NCBI GenBank assembly: GCA_025331435.1
Contig: JAIWNI010000006.1
Coordinates: 1-64,000 of the forward strand
DNA length: 64,000 nt
From: Choanephora cucurbitarum
Lineage: Eukaryota > Mucoromycota > Mucoromycetes > Mucorales > Choanephoraceae
Direction: 5' to 3'
Position 1 is the stretch's first letter. Each line of letters begins with the position of its first letter. Position numbers and translations under genes: made by a program. Below are positions 10,225-20,340 of the stretch, piece by piece. Below the pieces are notes generated by a model. The model was not told the DNA's origin. It did not search any database and saw nothing but the letters and a program-made list of their open reading frames with translations.

Positions 10225-13200
10225 TTATACTGGAAACAAATTTGCAACTTCGCCAGCTGTTTCATGCATATCTAAAGGGAAGACAGAGGTGTTGCGAATG
10301 ACTTTGTACCAAGGAGAAAGTTGATAGTTACTGGCACTTTGAATACTTTTGACCTCTTGTAGCAAGCTAACAGGAGAGATCAGGTCAGAAGCATCAAAGG
10401 CCACATACTTTTTGGTCTCTTTCACTCTTGGCACGTTGGTGATTGTTGATTCTCTACACCCTTCGTATATCTCTCCTAATACCAAGTGTGTAGGTAGGCC
10501 AGACTCGGAAGTGTCCACCAAGAAATCGAAAAAACAAAGGATCTTGCAAACATACCAGACGGATTTGAGCTTGCTAAAATTTGTATGGATAACGATTAAA
10601 ACCGATTTTGTAATCATCCACTCAAGACTTACTTGTTTTTGCACATTTTGTTTGCCTGGAACAGAGCATAATAGCCGTCCTTGTTGGTTTGTTTGCATCT
10701 ATCAATGTGCAGAGAAGAATAGTAGACAACATCGTCTTTCCAGAGCTTCCCTGCAATCGTCATGTTGTAGTCCAGTTGCCTTTGTTCCATAATTACATTT
10801 TTGGTGCTCTGAATGCGACCCATGAGCTGATAGATCGCATAACCCAACTGTCGAATGTTGAAGCCACCCTCAATGACTTGCTCTTTGTTCGCTTGTTTAA
10901 GGCTGATAGGTGAAGGCGAAGCCAGAAAGGGGGCCCAAAGTTGTGGAAGTGAAGCATCCTGGGGGTGGTCTTTGTAGGTGGTGTCTTCCTTTTTCTTCCC
11001 AAGGTCGAAGTTGACAATACCGGAAAAATCCAAGTAGTCCAGAAGAGCACCTACTTCCAGGATGTTGTTGTTGTTTGCGGCCACGTTGTAAGATGCCTTC
11101 ATTGTGCGTTTCAAGATTCCAATCGATCTTTCCATTGAACGCGCACTTGTTGAAGACATGGGGCCGAAATGGCGGATATAGTCACCGACATGTGAAAGGA
11201 GATGCATATTAATGCGGTAAACTGTCAAAGAGATGGTCTTGCGTGCAATACACTCATCGAGGTAGGAGAACCATTTCTTGAAGCATCTGAAATTGATTAA
11301 AAAGACGTAAGTAATGATAGTATTCTGTCAAAACAAATTTAAACTTACTTTTCCATTTCACGAATGTCTTCTTTGCTCAGGTGTCTTTGCAGCATTATGG
11401 TAATACCACGGATGACAGCACTCAGAGCTTTTGCGGCAGGTGGTTGTAGGTAAGGTGCCAGCAAAGTATGGAAAGTGTGGCGAACTATATCCAACCAACA
11501 AACAGAGCGGTACGCACTCAACTTGGAGTTTGTACAAGGGTTGTAAGGATTCCAGCTACCAGCGAAGTGTTGAGAGATATGCCTTTTGGACAGTTGTAAG
11601 GACTTATAAATCTTTTCACCAGCATCAACTGGCAACTGGAATGGGTACCTGGACTTGTTGTCGGTATGCTTGTACTTGTCATTGAGTTGTGGAGAAAGCA
11701 TCTCATAGAGGAGCTTGGCAATGTTAGAGCCGAGATGCATTTCATCCAAAGCAACAAAGAAGGGTGACTTGAAGTTTGGGAGATCCCCAAAAACGGAACG
11801 AGATTTGACTCCATGGTTATCATCCTATAAAGGTAGAGTTAATAAAGTCTTCAATAACTTCTCGAACGTTACTAACTTCTTCAAGTAACAGGCTGGCAGC
11901 AGTTCTGTATGGTTGGTTTCGAGTGGGGAAGTACATTCCCGACTTCTTTGGCTCATCGCTGCGTTTCCCTTGTGCTATCATAAAAAGTAAGATATTATTC
12001 ATTGAATTACACGATTTTAGTTTCACTTACTTGTGCAATACTTGCAGCCATAGTATGCACCATGCCCTACATCAAACAATTAGTAATGTCATTCAGCCAG
12101 GTTTTATGCAATACCTACCACCAAAATCAAGCAGCTTTTGGCTCTCAATCAAATCAGAAGTAACTCCCATCAAATGCATATGAGCTTGGCATACTTCTTT
12201 TCCGTTCTTTAAAACCTTCATTGGTGTGCTGCTAAACTTCTTAAATTCTTTGACAATCGGAAGAAGAAAGCTTTTCAAGTCAGGCTTATTGTCGCTACAA
12301 AGAATGGCAGCTTGGAACATGTTTTTTTCCTGGAATCTAGAATCATAAAGGTAAGATTACTGACACGTTTATACAAACATAATTGATCTACCTTATAGTT
12401 GGTTCGTAGTTGAGTAAGATGACGTGAATAATCATCATAGACTTGCTTGATTTCTTGGAGGTGAAACCATCTACGGCCAACAGTACACCTTGGTCTAAAG
12501 GGAGAGTGAACATCCGCTCTTGCTTCATTTGTTCATACACTCCACCGCAGTAGATGTCGAAGAGATCGCTGTTGTCTTGGAGTCGCTCTTCCTCGAAAGC
12601 ACGGTGTCGATACATCAACTCCTCACGTTTCTGATCAACAGAAAGGAGTTGTGCAATCTTCTTGGCAACAGAAACATACTTGATATATGTTGGCTTTCTG
12701 AGGTTGCGTTCTTCTTTGCACACAGGACAGTGCAACATCTCCTTGTCCTCATCAACATCATACAAGTAACAGCCCTTCTTGCAAGTCTCATGCTCTACAA
12801 TGGGCGAGAAGGAGATCACACGCTTGATCAGAGCAATAGTTGATGTCAAACTGGATACTTTTTGGCTTGGATCCTTCGTAGTGACTATAAAGGTAGGTTA
12901 GTTACGCCGCAGGTTTTATTTCTTATCAAATCGTATATCTTACCGCCATTCTGGTACAGTAGGTCATTGACATACTCTCTGACATGATCACTAACACCAG
13001 TGCTCAAGCCATCTGACTTGGAGAGCTCAAGAAAGCGAATGTCATTGATTTCTGCTGGCGTGAAAGGATTTGAGCTAACATTGATGTTGATGTTGTAAGG
13101 ATCATTCTCATCAAACGAAACTTCATCTATCGAGGAACACAAGCATCAACGATATATTCAGTTAAGTATGGTCAACTTCAGCTGCTTACCTCCTTCATCT

Positions 13201-13471
13201 AAATCCATAGGTTCCATGAAATCAATGTCATCAGGGAAAGAGAAATCCTCATCAATGGCTTGCATTTCAATACCAATGGGATCCCATTCACCCAGAACTG
13301 ACTCAATGTCAGATTCTTCCTGCTCTTCAGCTAGAAAGGTCTCTTCAAAGAGAGAGTATTCCACTTGATCGTGTACTTCTTTTGAAGAAGTCTTGCACGC
13401 TCTCTAGTCATCAAAGGTCCTATTTCATTTCTGCGCTGCTTTCTAGAAATATGAGTTCTTTGAGGAGCCAT
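10225..13471 (-). CDS. Tnp2/Plavaka-like transposase of the inner CMC element
   Basis: A multi-exon gene on the minus strand with about nine short introns. Going 5' to 3': MAPQRTH at 13471; an acidic exon (about 13364-13187); an exon at about 13127-12953; a zinc-ribbon-like region with HETCKKG and CPVCKEER, then LAVDGFTSKKS, the first DDE Asp region (12890-12391); NMFQAAILCSDNKPD and GVTSDLIESQKLLDFGG (about 12331-12120); GCKYC; then ALDEMHLGSNIAKLLYEM, LSAYRSVCWLDIVRH (11822-11348); HLLSHVGDYIRHFGPMSS (from 11287); and a C-terminal exon ending NLFPV. It matches the outer copy exon by exon. The only break I see is a one-base frame mismatch near 13380-13400 between the MAPQR start and the acidic exon. 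That is either a frameshift or a sign that the true start is downstream or in an unseen 5' exon. Confidence 0.85.
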
Positions 13472-13825
13472 TTTAAATTGAATATAAACTTTGGTTTTTA
13501 AGGTAAGTACGGATAGGTTTTTAAGAATAAGGTGATAGAAAAGCGTTTCTTGCTGTCGACTGCGAAGCTATTTATAAGGTCGCTTCGGCTAAATATATTG
13601 GAAGGTTTATAAGAAGTACTATACGTTCCTGATGTAAAAACTTTTTGATCCAATCATTTGGAATCAAATCGGAGTTACTGAATGCAAAGGAAATGAGTAT
13701 GTTGGTATGTTTCAGTGACAATGGTATCACTAATGTTTAAGATGTTTAAGATGCTTAAAAATTTTTAAATAAATTAGCAACCTGATCATTTTTATGGCTT
13801 TTTATTTTGTATTAAAATAGTAAAA
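13472..13825. promoter_or_regulatory. Bidirectional promoter region of inner CMC element
   Basis: 354 bp separate the divergent transposase and accessory starts, so both promoters must lie here. AT-rich with short repeats of GATGTTTAAGATG near 13730-13760. No defined motif could be assigned. Confidence 0.4.
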
Positions 13826-14794
13826 ATGGATAGTCCATCTTCTCAAAACTCATTCACTGCTAACCAAAGCTCAATGCGTGATGAAGGTCGTCATACAGAT
13901 GACTTATTGAGAAGTCTGTTTGCAGAAATGCAAGAAATGCGGCAGGCTATGAACCGAATGAACAAAGATTGTACCTGTAACGGCCATCAAAGAAGAAACA
14001 GGGCAATTGATTTTGAAACAAGCAGTAAGATCGTAGTTTAGAAATTGGTACTCTTTATTGAATTGTATTCTATTTTAACATAGATGCCTATGACCAAACT
14101 CTATTTGAAGATGTTAGTAGAAGGAACAAACGAGACTTTCAGGCATGGTTCAATGATACCCGTGGTAACAGAATTTATTCAACCATTAAAACGGGCTCTT
14201 TCAAGCAGAAAGCTATGCATGTAGCAAAGCGCTACATAGACGAGAAGACATCTTGGAATCTTACTGGACAGGCTTTAGAAGATCAAGCAAACAGAATGTA
14301 TCAAAACACCCGATATATTGCTCATGGTTTTTGCAGTCGCCATTTCCCAGGAAAGAAAGGAACAGGCTTCTTCCTCGGGAAACAGGCCATAGATCAGATT
14401 TTGCTCTATGCTACCATGTTTGATTATATTATTTGGAGGATCAGTGACCGCATGAATCCTAATGATCGTGATAATGCTTTGCTTCCTTTGCATCTGATAG
14501 AGAATTCTTGGCTCTCCCGTGCAATCTTATGCAGCATTTTTAGGAACGCTAACCCAAGAAAAAAGCAATGTGCAAGAAGGGTAAGCTTATCAGTATCAAT
14601 CCTTTATAGTCTTGCTAATTTCATATTTTTAGGCATCAATTAACTCTGATGAGGCTCTTCAAGAAGTTGCTGAAAGTGTTGCCCCCGTCGCTGCTACACC
14701 AGAAAATGCTGAAGATGTATCAGAGAGTATTTCTTCTTTGGATGATGGATCTGCTAACGGTGGTTGGTCTCTGGCTGACTTTATGAGTCAATAA
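13826..14794 (+). CDS. Accessory protein of the inner CMC element (unknown function)
   Basis: Three exons: 13826 to about 14024; about 14083 to 14580 (GTAAGC donor); and about 14633 to 14794. A polar N-terminus with a short coiled coil (LLRSLFAEMQEMRQAMNRM) is followed by a core RGNRIY, KTSWNLTGQAL, MYQNTRYIAHGF, NALLPLH and SRAILCSIFRN. An acidic tail ends WSLADFMSQ. The core and the C-terminal SLxDF match the outer element's accessory protein (2405-3363) with the same exon pattern. No family recognised. Conservation of both the protein and its head-to-head position suggests a functional partner of the transposase. Appears intact. Confidence 0.78.
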
Positions 14795-15764
14795 AAAGAC
14801 AATAAATTTTTTCTTCTTCTATTTTCTTTCTCTTCTCTTTCACTTTTATTTTAAAGTATTTTTTTTGTATGTAATAGTATTTGATATCTTTCTTTGTAAG
14901 TATACATATTTCTTTTGTGATTGTTTCACGGGCTAAATCTCTAAGTTTGTAGTTGAAATATCAGATGAAGAGCTCCATGATACACCAAATGATGTAATGA
15001 TATGAAGTTAGATAAGAGAGGTAGGAAGCAAAAACTAATATTATACTGAGCTCTTTATTAACTTGTTATGATATTAATTAGTAGTCGATATGTCGATGAA
15101 TGATAGACCATACTAGAGGCCAAGTGCCTTAGATGCCTCATTGCATTGCTTGTAGCTTATATGGTATCGATCACATCAGGTAAATAATATCAAACGTATT
15201 TCTAAGGCATCTTACTGACTACTATTTGATAGATTCAAGTATTCTTTTTGTTACACTTGACAAGCCGTATCATACGTACGCTCACAAGGTTTCACTGGGT
15301 AACTGCAAGACCATCTAAGCATCTGAAGCTCTAGACCTTGCTGTAATCAATCCTACCCCGTTTTCAGACCGTAGCAGCAACGCATTTGCTGTATAGCCTC
15401 CCTATACCATCTATATATAGCATTTTTTTAAATAAAAGCCACTATTTTTAAACAATAATCCAATCATTTGATACCATTAAACCCAATTGTAAAGAGCTAT
15501 AGTCCAATCATCGGAACCATGAACCAAATGATTCTTAAAAACTGATCCAATAAACGAAGCAATATAAAAAGTATCCATCCCAGAATACTGTAACACGAAG
15601 ATGTCCTAAAACGTTTGCGGTGTTATAATCTAACATTAATACTCCTTTTGTACTACTCGAAAGATGTGTCAAATGCAACTTTACTACGAGCTTTAAGGCG
15701 TAAGTGAAAATGCACTTTAGACACGTTCTCAGATGCATTTACATCCAGATTTTTTGATCGGGTG
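14795..15764. other. Right non-coding arm of inner CMC element
   Basis: No gene supported. The accessory gene's 3' flank has an early AATAAA at 14800. The end is the inverted terminal repeat at about 15750-15764. Confidence 0.55.
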
Positions 15765-15766
15765 TA

Positions 15767-17054
15767 TGGTATACATGCAATGGAAAAAATGATACACCAA
15801 GATTACAATGTACATTGGCCTGGTCTTAGAAAAGACATAATGAGCTTCATCGCTAAATGTAATGACTGTAGACAGTTCAACTTAGGTAAACATGTCTATC
15901 ATCCACCTAAAAGCATTGCACCTGATGGTGTATGGGATCATATCGTATTCGATCTAAGTACTTTCAATGTAACATCTAAAAATGTTAACAACTTTATACT
16001 AGTGGTGGTAGATCTATTCTCTCGCTTTACCATATTAAGATCACTAAAGAATAAAACGACTGTGACAGTAACAAAGGAATTAGAGTTTCTATTTTCACTA
16101 ATGGGCTATCCTAAAATAATCTCACATGATAATGGAAGGGAATTTAGCAACAAGTTGTTGCAAAGTATTATTGAACAATGCGTTATCGATGAATGATTGT
16201 CTTTACCATTTAACCCACTGGGAAATAGTGCAAACGAAGCCTTTGTAGGATTAGCTAAACAAACATTTGTAAAGCGATTACAAGGAAAAGAAGATTTATG
16301 GGACCTATACTTAAATTCTACAATGTATGCAAGGAATCTAAAATACTCAAGATTACATCTATCAAAACCGTTTAATGTAATGTTCCATCGTAAGCCTAAT
16401 GATTTACAGGACTATTCCAAATTGGAACCTGTACCTCATGATAAAATGATAAATGTAAAAGCACTTCATGAAAAGCTTACAAATGTGGACAATATTATAA
16501 TACCGGCTATCAAGGAACAAATACAAAAGACTCAAACGGCTGACAATGAATACTTTGAACGAAAACATCGGATACTTAAGAAACCATTCCCGATTGGTTC
16601 CTTTGTAATGATTAAGTCTGTCGAAAAGAAGAACTTGGCCAAATACGAACCTAAATATGAGAGACCTTTCCAAATACATGGCTATACTGACAATGGCAGC
16701 TATATACTCACAGATCGAACTAATGCTCTACTAACGAGGGATATACCCACATCCCATATCAAGCTCATTGAAGATGATGATGCTGTAAACGAAGGCGAGC
16801 ACTATGAAGTGGAAGCTATAATCGATCATAGAGGAAATAAGCCTAACTACGAATACAAAGTGCGGTGGAAAGGGTACACTAGAAACGACGATACTTGGGA
16901 AAAGGCTGAGAACTTCGACTCCTATGAGCCTATCAGGCAATATTGGGCTAGAAGAAATTTAAATGGTAAACATAGAAAACGACTACCTAAAACGATTGAC
17001 AAACGGAAAGTTCAAAACCGAAATGAAAAACGAAGAATGAGATCGCGTACCTGA
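15767..17054 (+). pseudogene. pol: Pol, continued: integrase and chromodomain of the Ty3/gypsy element
   Basis: Continues the integrase after the inner insertion. The zinc finger finishes with AKCNDC. The catalytic core shows Asp in WDHIVFDLSTFN, Asp in IISHDNGREF, and Glu in NSANEAF, the DDE set. TGA at 16194-16196 lies between the second and third catalytic blocks and splits the integrase. A GPY/F-like block (YERPFQIHGYTDNGSY) follows, then a chromodomain (about 16797-16950) with YEVEAIIDHR, YKVRWKGYTRNDDTWE and IRQYW. The aromatic and acidic positions fit methyl-lysine-binding chromodomains. The tail is Lys/Arg-rich. Confidence 0.9.
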
Positions 17055-17283
17055 AGGGTAAAGTAGTGATGTACCTTTTTCCCTTATTTTTTCCTCCAAT
17101 TGAGGTTTTTTAGGGTTTTAATGGCCATCATGAAGATCAATGAAATATTACTGTTACTATTTTTTGAAGGTTTGTCACCTTTGGTGTCAAAGTACAAATG
17201 CAATGATAAACTGTGTCCAATGTATATATCAATTAGTTATGTCGAATGACCCTCTCCGTATGTTCCATACTGCCCAGGGGTAA
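17055..17283. other. 3' untranslated part of the Ty3 element before the 3' LTR
   Basis: No coding. A weak polypurine stretch (CAGGGGTAA) directly precedes the 3' LTR and is the only candidate plus-strand primer. Confidence 0.5.
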
Positions 17284-17672
17284 TGTTGTGTCAAGTGTAC
17301 AACATGACATAACTAATAAGGGTTTTTAATGATCGAGTGGATTATTCTCTTATGACTTCAATGTCTGAGATTGGTTGGTTCACAAGGTGAATAAATTATG
17401 GCAAGATTGCATGATTTGAATGATACGAGTTGAAATAAATGTATATGTAATCGACCGAGACTACATTATACAATACTCCTCTACAATGATGTCGTAATAA
17501 TGAATATGCTTATCAACTCGAAACCCTAACAAATGAATTCTAAATAATGTCTTACCAATGCAAATCTGACGCAAGATCATTTAATATAAATGAACCTCTA
17601 TCTTAAACACAATAAACAGTAACTCTTTATCTGATTATAATTTCTATCTGCATTTTGACAGCTGATAAATCA
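17284..17672 (+). repeat. 3' LTR of Ty3/gypsy element
   Basis: 389 bp, TG...CA, followed by the target duplication ATACT (17673-17677). Three transitions separate it from the 5' LTR. Confidence 0.95.
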
Positions 17673-19899
17673 ATACTAACTTGATTGATAGCATTTGGCA
17701 AACACCCTGACGAACCTGGCAAGAATGGGATGTACTATCCTTGGCGCGACCAGCCTATCAGAACGATGGCTAACTTGATGCTTGAAGATGAAGGTGTAAG
17801 TACCAACTAAACTGATTGCTATGAATTATAATAATAACCTTGTCGATAGGATTCAGTCACTACCATTCAATATGGTATCAAATCCAAATCCATCTTTGCT
17901 GATCTTCGTAACTTCAGATCTCCTTTTTTTGTTGCTCTCGATGAGTTTCATCTTGGTTCCAACATCGCCAAACTTGTGTATGAAATGCTCTCCTCCGAGT
18001 TCAATGACAAGTACAAGCATGTCAACAACAAAATCAACTACCCTTTCCAACTGCCAGCTAATGCAGGCGAGAAGATCTATAGGTCCTTGCAACTGTCCAA
18101 AAGGCACATCTCTCAGCACTTTACTGGTAGTTGGAAGCCATACAACCCTTGCGCAAAGTCCAAGTTGAGTGTATACCGTTCTGTTTGCTGGCTAGATGTA
18201 CTTCGGTACACTTTCCACACATTACTGACTCCTCACTTGTGTCCTCCTGCTGCTGCTGCTCTGAACAATGTTGTCTGTGGTATCACCTTGATGCTTCAAC
18301 GACATTTGAGCTCTGAAGATATATGTGAGATGGAAAAGTAAGTATCCTGTTCTATTTGAATAACATGTCAATACTCATATAATCCCTTTATATTTGATAA
18401 CGAAATAGGCATTTTAAGAAGTGGTTCTCTTACCTCGATGAGTGCATTGCACGCAAGACAATCTCTCTGACAGTGTACCGCATCAACATGCACCTCCTCC
18501 CACATGTAGGCAATTACATCCGTTACTTTGGCCCCATGTCTCAACAAGTGCGCGTTCAATGGAAAGATCAATTGGAATCTTGAAACGTACGATGAAGGCA
18601 TTTAACAACGTGGCCGCTAACAACAACAACATTCTTGAAGTGGATGCTCTGTTGGATTATCTTGAGTTCTCTGGTAGTGTCAACTTTGACTTCAAACCTC
18701 AAAAGGAAGACACAACATACAAAGATCACCCTCAAGACCCGACTTACCCTCAACTCTGGGCTTCCCTTCTTGAACAGCAACGTCAGCCTTGCCAACAAGA
18801 ATAAGTCTGAATGCATCAAAAATACATTCAGCATCGGCCAACTTGGTGTTGCCCTCTTCCACCTGCTGACTAGGGTAACTGGCAACAGAAATGTGGGTAT
18901 TTCTGAACGCCAAAGGTAGTACAACATGACGATTGCTTCAAAGCTTTGGAAGGATGATGTAGTTTACTACTCATCTTTGTATAAAAACTTGGAATCGCAG
19001 ACTGAAAAGTCCGGCTACTACGCGATGTTTCCATGTCAATGAAATGAACAAACAAAAGTAAGTTTTTTTTTGTAGTAACGGTATTGAGTGATGGTACTGA
19101 CTTTAATACAATTATGGTTTTTGGTAAGCTGCACACTGTATGGTTTGTCTGTAAAATTCTCTCCTTCTTTGACTTCCTTGTTGATGATTCTGAAACCGGA
19201 CAGCCTACGCATCTCGTCTTGGGTGAAGTGTTTGAGGGTGCTAGTGACAAGCATGCTTTGAATGTGCAAGGGTCAAAGAGACCATTTTTTCCAACCGAAA
19301 GTTTGTGTAGCAAGACTCTATGTATTTATTGATTCATTACCATATTAGTACCTTCATACCTTTCTTACTTTGGCCTATCATATCAGTTCAACCATTATTG
19401 AGTCATATATCATTCTGGATATCAACTTGCATACCAGTGAATATAGAACCGCTAGATAAGCTGAACATGATAGAAATATTCTAGATACTTTTAAAAGTAC
19501 AGCAGAGAAATAGGAATGATAGTTTATTCTACAATCACCAATAAATTAAGGTTAACTATTCTGTCGGAAAATTACTGTTCACTATAATTCAGGAACGTAA
19601 CAAAACCATATAAATAGTGATAGATCATTAGTATAGAAAAGAATTTAGACTAATCCTCAATAAAGACGAATATAGTCGACTCCTCTTGTTTTTTTTATCT
19701 TTTTTTATTACAGTTTGTTGCCTTTGATGCTTCTGACCTCATCTCTCCTGTTAGCTTGCTACAAGAAGTAACGAGTATTCAAAGTGCCAGCAACTTTCAG
19801 GTCTCTCCTTGGTACAAAGTAATTCGCAAGGGTCCCCTCTTTCCCAACAACATTCACAAAACTGCTGGAATTGTTGGAAACTTGTTTTCTCACTTGTAA
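17673..19899 (+). pseudogene. Tnp2-like transposase of outer CMC element, 3' half (frameshifted, cut by solo LTR)
   Basis: Resumes inside the intron (TACTAAC branch site at 17674-17680, acceptor near 17691) and reads FGKHPDEPGKNGMYYPW. Exon at about 17851-18338 carries ALDEFHLGSNIAKLVYEM and LSVYRSVCWLDVLRY; the next, from about 18409, carries HLLPHVGNYIRYFGPMS. Compared with the inner copy there is a one-base deletion near 18540 (CATGTCTCAAC versus CATGTCTTCAAC), a TAG at about 18918 (QR-stop-YNMT), a further stop near 19039, and another frame break near 19271. The solo LTR at 19306-19712 then interrupts it. The last piece (19713-19899) reads FVAFDASDLISPVSLL and ends NLFSHL. Clearly dead. 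Confidence 0.85.
19306..19712. mobile_element. Solo LTR inserted in the outer transposase
   Basis: A 407-bp segment starting TGTAGCAAG and ending TTTATTACA, flanked by GTTTG on both sides (19301-19305 and 19713-19717). It interrupts coding sequence: removing it and one GTTTG gives KETIFSNRKFVAFDASD, which matches the inner homologue's continuous KETKKYVAFDASD. TG...CA ends and a 5-bp duplication fit an LTR left by recombination between two LTRs. It is unrelated to the 389-bp LTRs of the neighbouring Ty3 element. Confidence 0.8.
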
Positions 19900-20307
19900 A
19901 AGCTTTTTTTTTCGTATTTTTTTTTGTCTTGTCTTTTTTTTGTTATTTTTCTAACACCGTTCTTTTTCCTCGTCCAATAAAATCTAAAATTTGATTTGTC
20001 TTAAGAATAACGTTTTATTTTCTATTCAAAAATGGAAGCACCGTACTACAATGAAAGAAATAAATTTTAAAGTAAGCCGATATTGTAGACATTCAACTTT
20101 TTAAGCCTGCAAGAGCAAGTCGACGGACATCGAATCATAAAAATTCGTATCACCACTCTGCTCAAAAAGGAAGAAAAGTGTCCAAAATGCGTTTTTTTGG
20201 TCAAAAATAGTAATCGCACATTTATTCCTCCAAAAAGCTGTCACCCAAACTGCCTTTTTAGGATTTTTGGGCGGATAAAGGTTTACGAGGACGTCCAATC
20301 TGTTCTA
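19900..20307. other. Right non-coding arm of outer CMC element
   Basis: T-rich 3' flank of the transposase followed by AT-rich sequence up to the terminal repeat. No gene seen. Confidence 0.55.
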
Positions 20308-20340
20308 GCACGTAAATACGTGGTCATTTTTTGATCGGTG
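20308..20340 (-). repeat. Right terminal inverted repeat of outer CMC element
   Basis: Exact inverted partner of 1483-1515; similarity stops immediately inside this block. Confidence 0.93.

Larger units (their letters stand above)
9849..15764. mobile_element. Inner CMC-type (Tnp2/Plavaka-like) DNA transposon inserted in pol
   Basis: A 5916-bp element starting CACCGATCAAAAAA and ending with the inverted TTTTTTGATCGGGTG (one extra C in the right end). A TA target duplication (9847-9848 and 15765-15766) is proved by the integrase frame, which is restored when the element and one TA are removed. It carries a Tnp2-like transposase on the minus strand (10225-13471) and the accessory gene on the plus strand (13826-14794), the same divergent layout as the outer element but flipped. 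Unlike the outer copy, most exons here are open, so it may be recently active. Confidence 0.93.
5943..17672 (+). mobile_element. Ty3/gypsy chromodomain LTR retrotransposon (chromovirus), itself interrupted
   Basis: Two 389-bp LTRs (TGTTG...ATCA) flank gag and pol, and the whole is bounded by a perfect 5-bp target duplication ATACT (5938-5942 and 17673-17677). Order is gag, protease, reverse transcriptase, RNase H, integrase, chromodomain, as in Metaviridae chromoviruses. Without the inner DNA transposon (9849-15764) and its extra TA, the element is about 5.8 kb. No TGG-type tRNA primer site follows the 5' LTR (next bases TTTTTTAAATTC). The purine run before the 3' LTR is weak (AGGGGTAA). In-frame stops at 7288 (end of the gag frame) and 16194 (integrase) suggest it is no longer autonomous. 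Confidence 0.95.
1483..20340. mobile_element. Outer CMC-type (Tnp2/Plavaka-like) DNA transposon, interrupted by a Ty3 element and a solo LTR
   Basis: The ends are identical 33-bp inverted repeats (1483-1515 and 20308-20340) starting CACCGATCAAAAAATGACC. Inside are a divergent gene pair: an accessory gene on the minus strand (2405-3363) and a Tnp2-like transposase on the plus strand (4497-19899). Removing the retrotransposon, the solo LTR and one copy of each target duplication leaves about 6.7 kb. TA precedes the left end but AG follows the right end, so the 2-bp TA duplication seen for the inner relative is not intact here. The transposase is broken in several places, so the element is not autonomous. 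Assignment to the CMC superfamily rests on the transposase; the finer family is uncertain. Confidence 0.88.
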
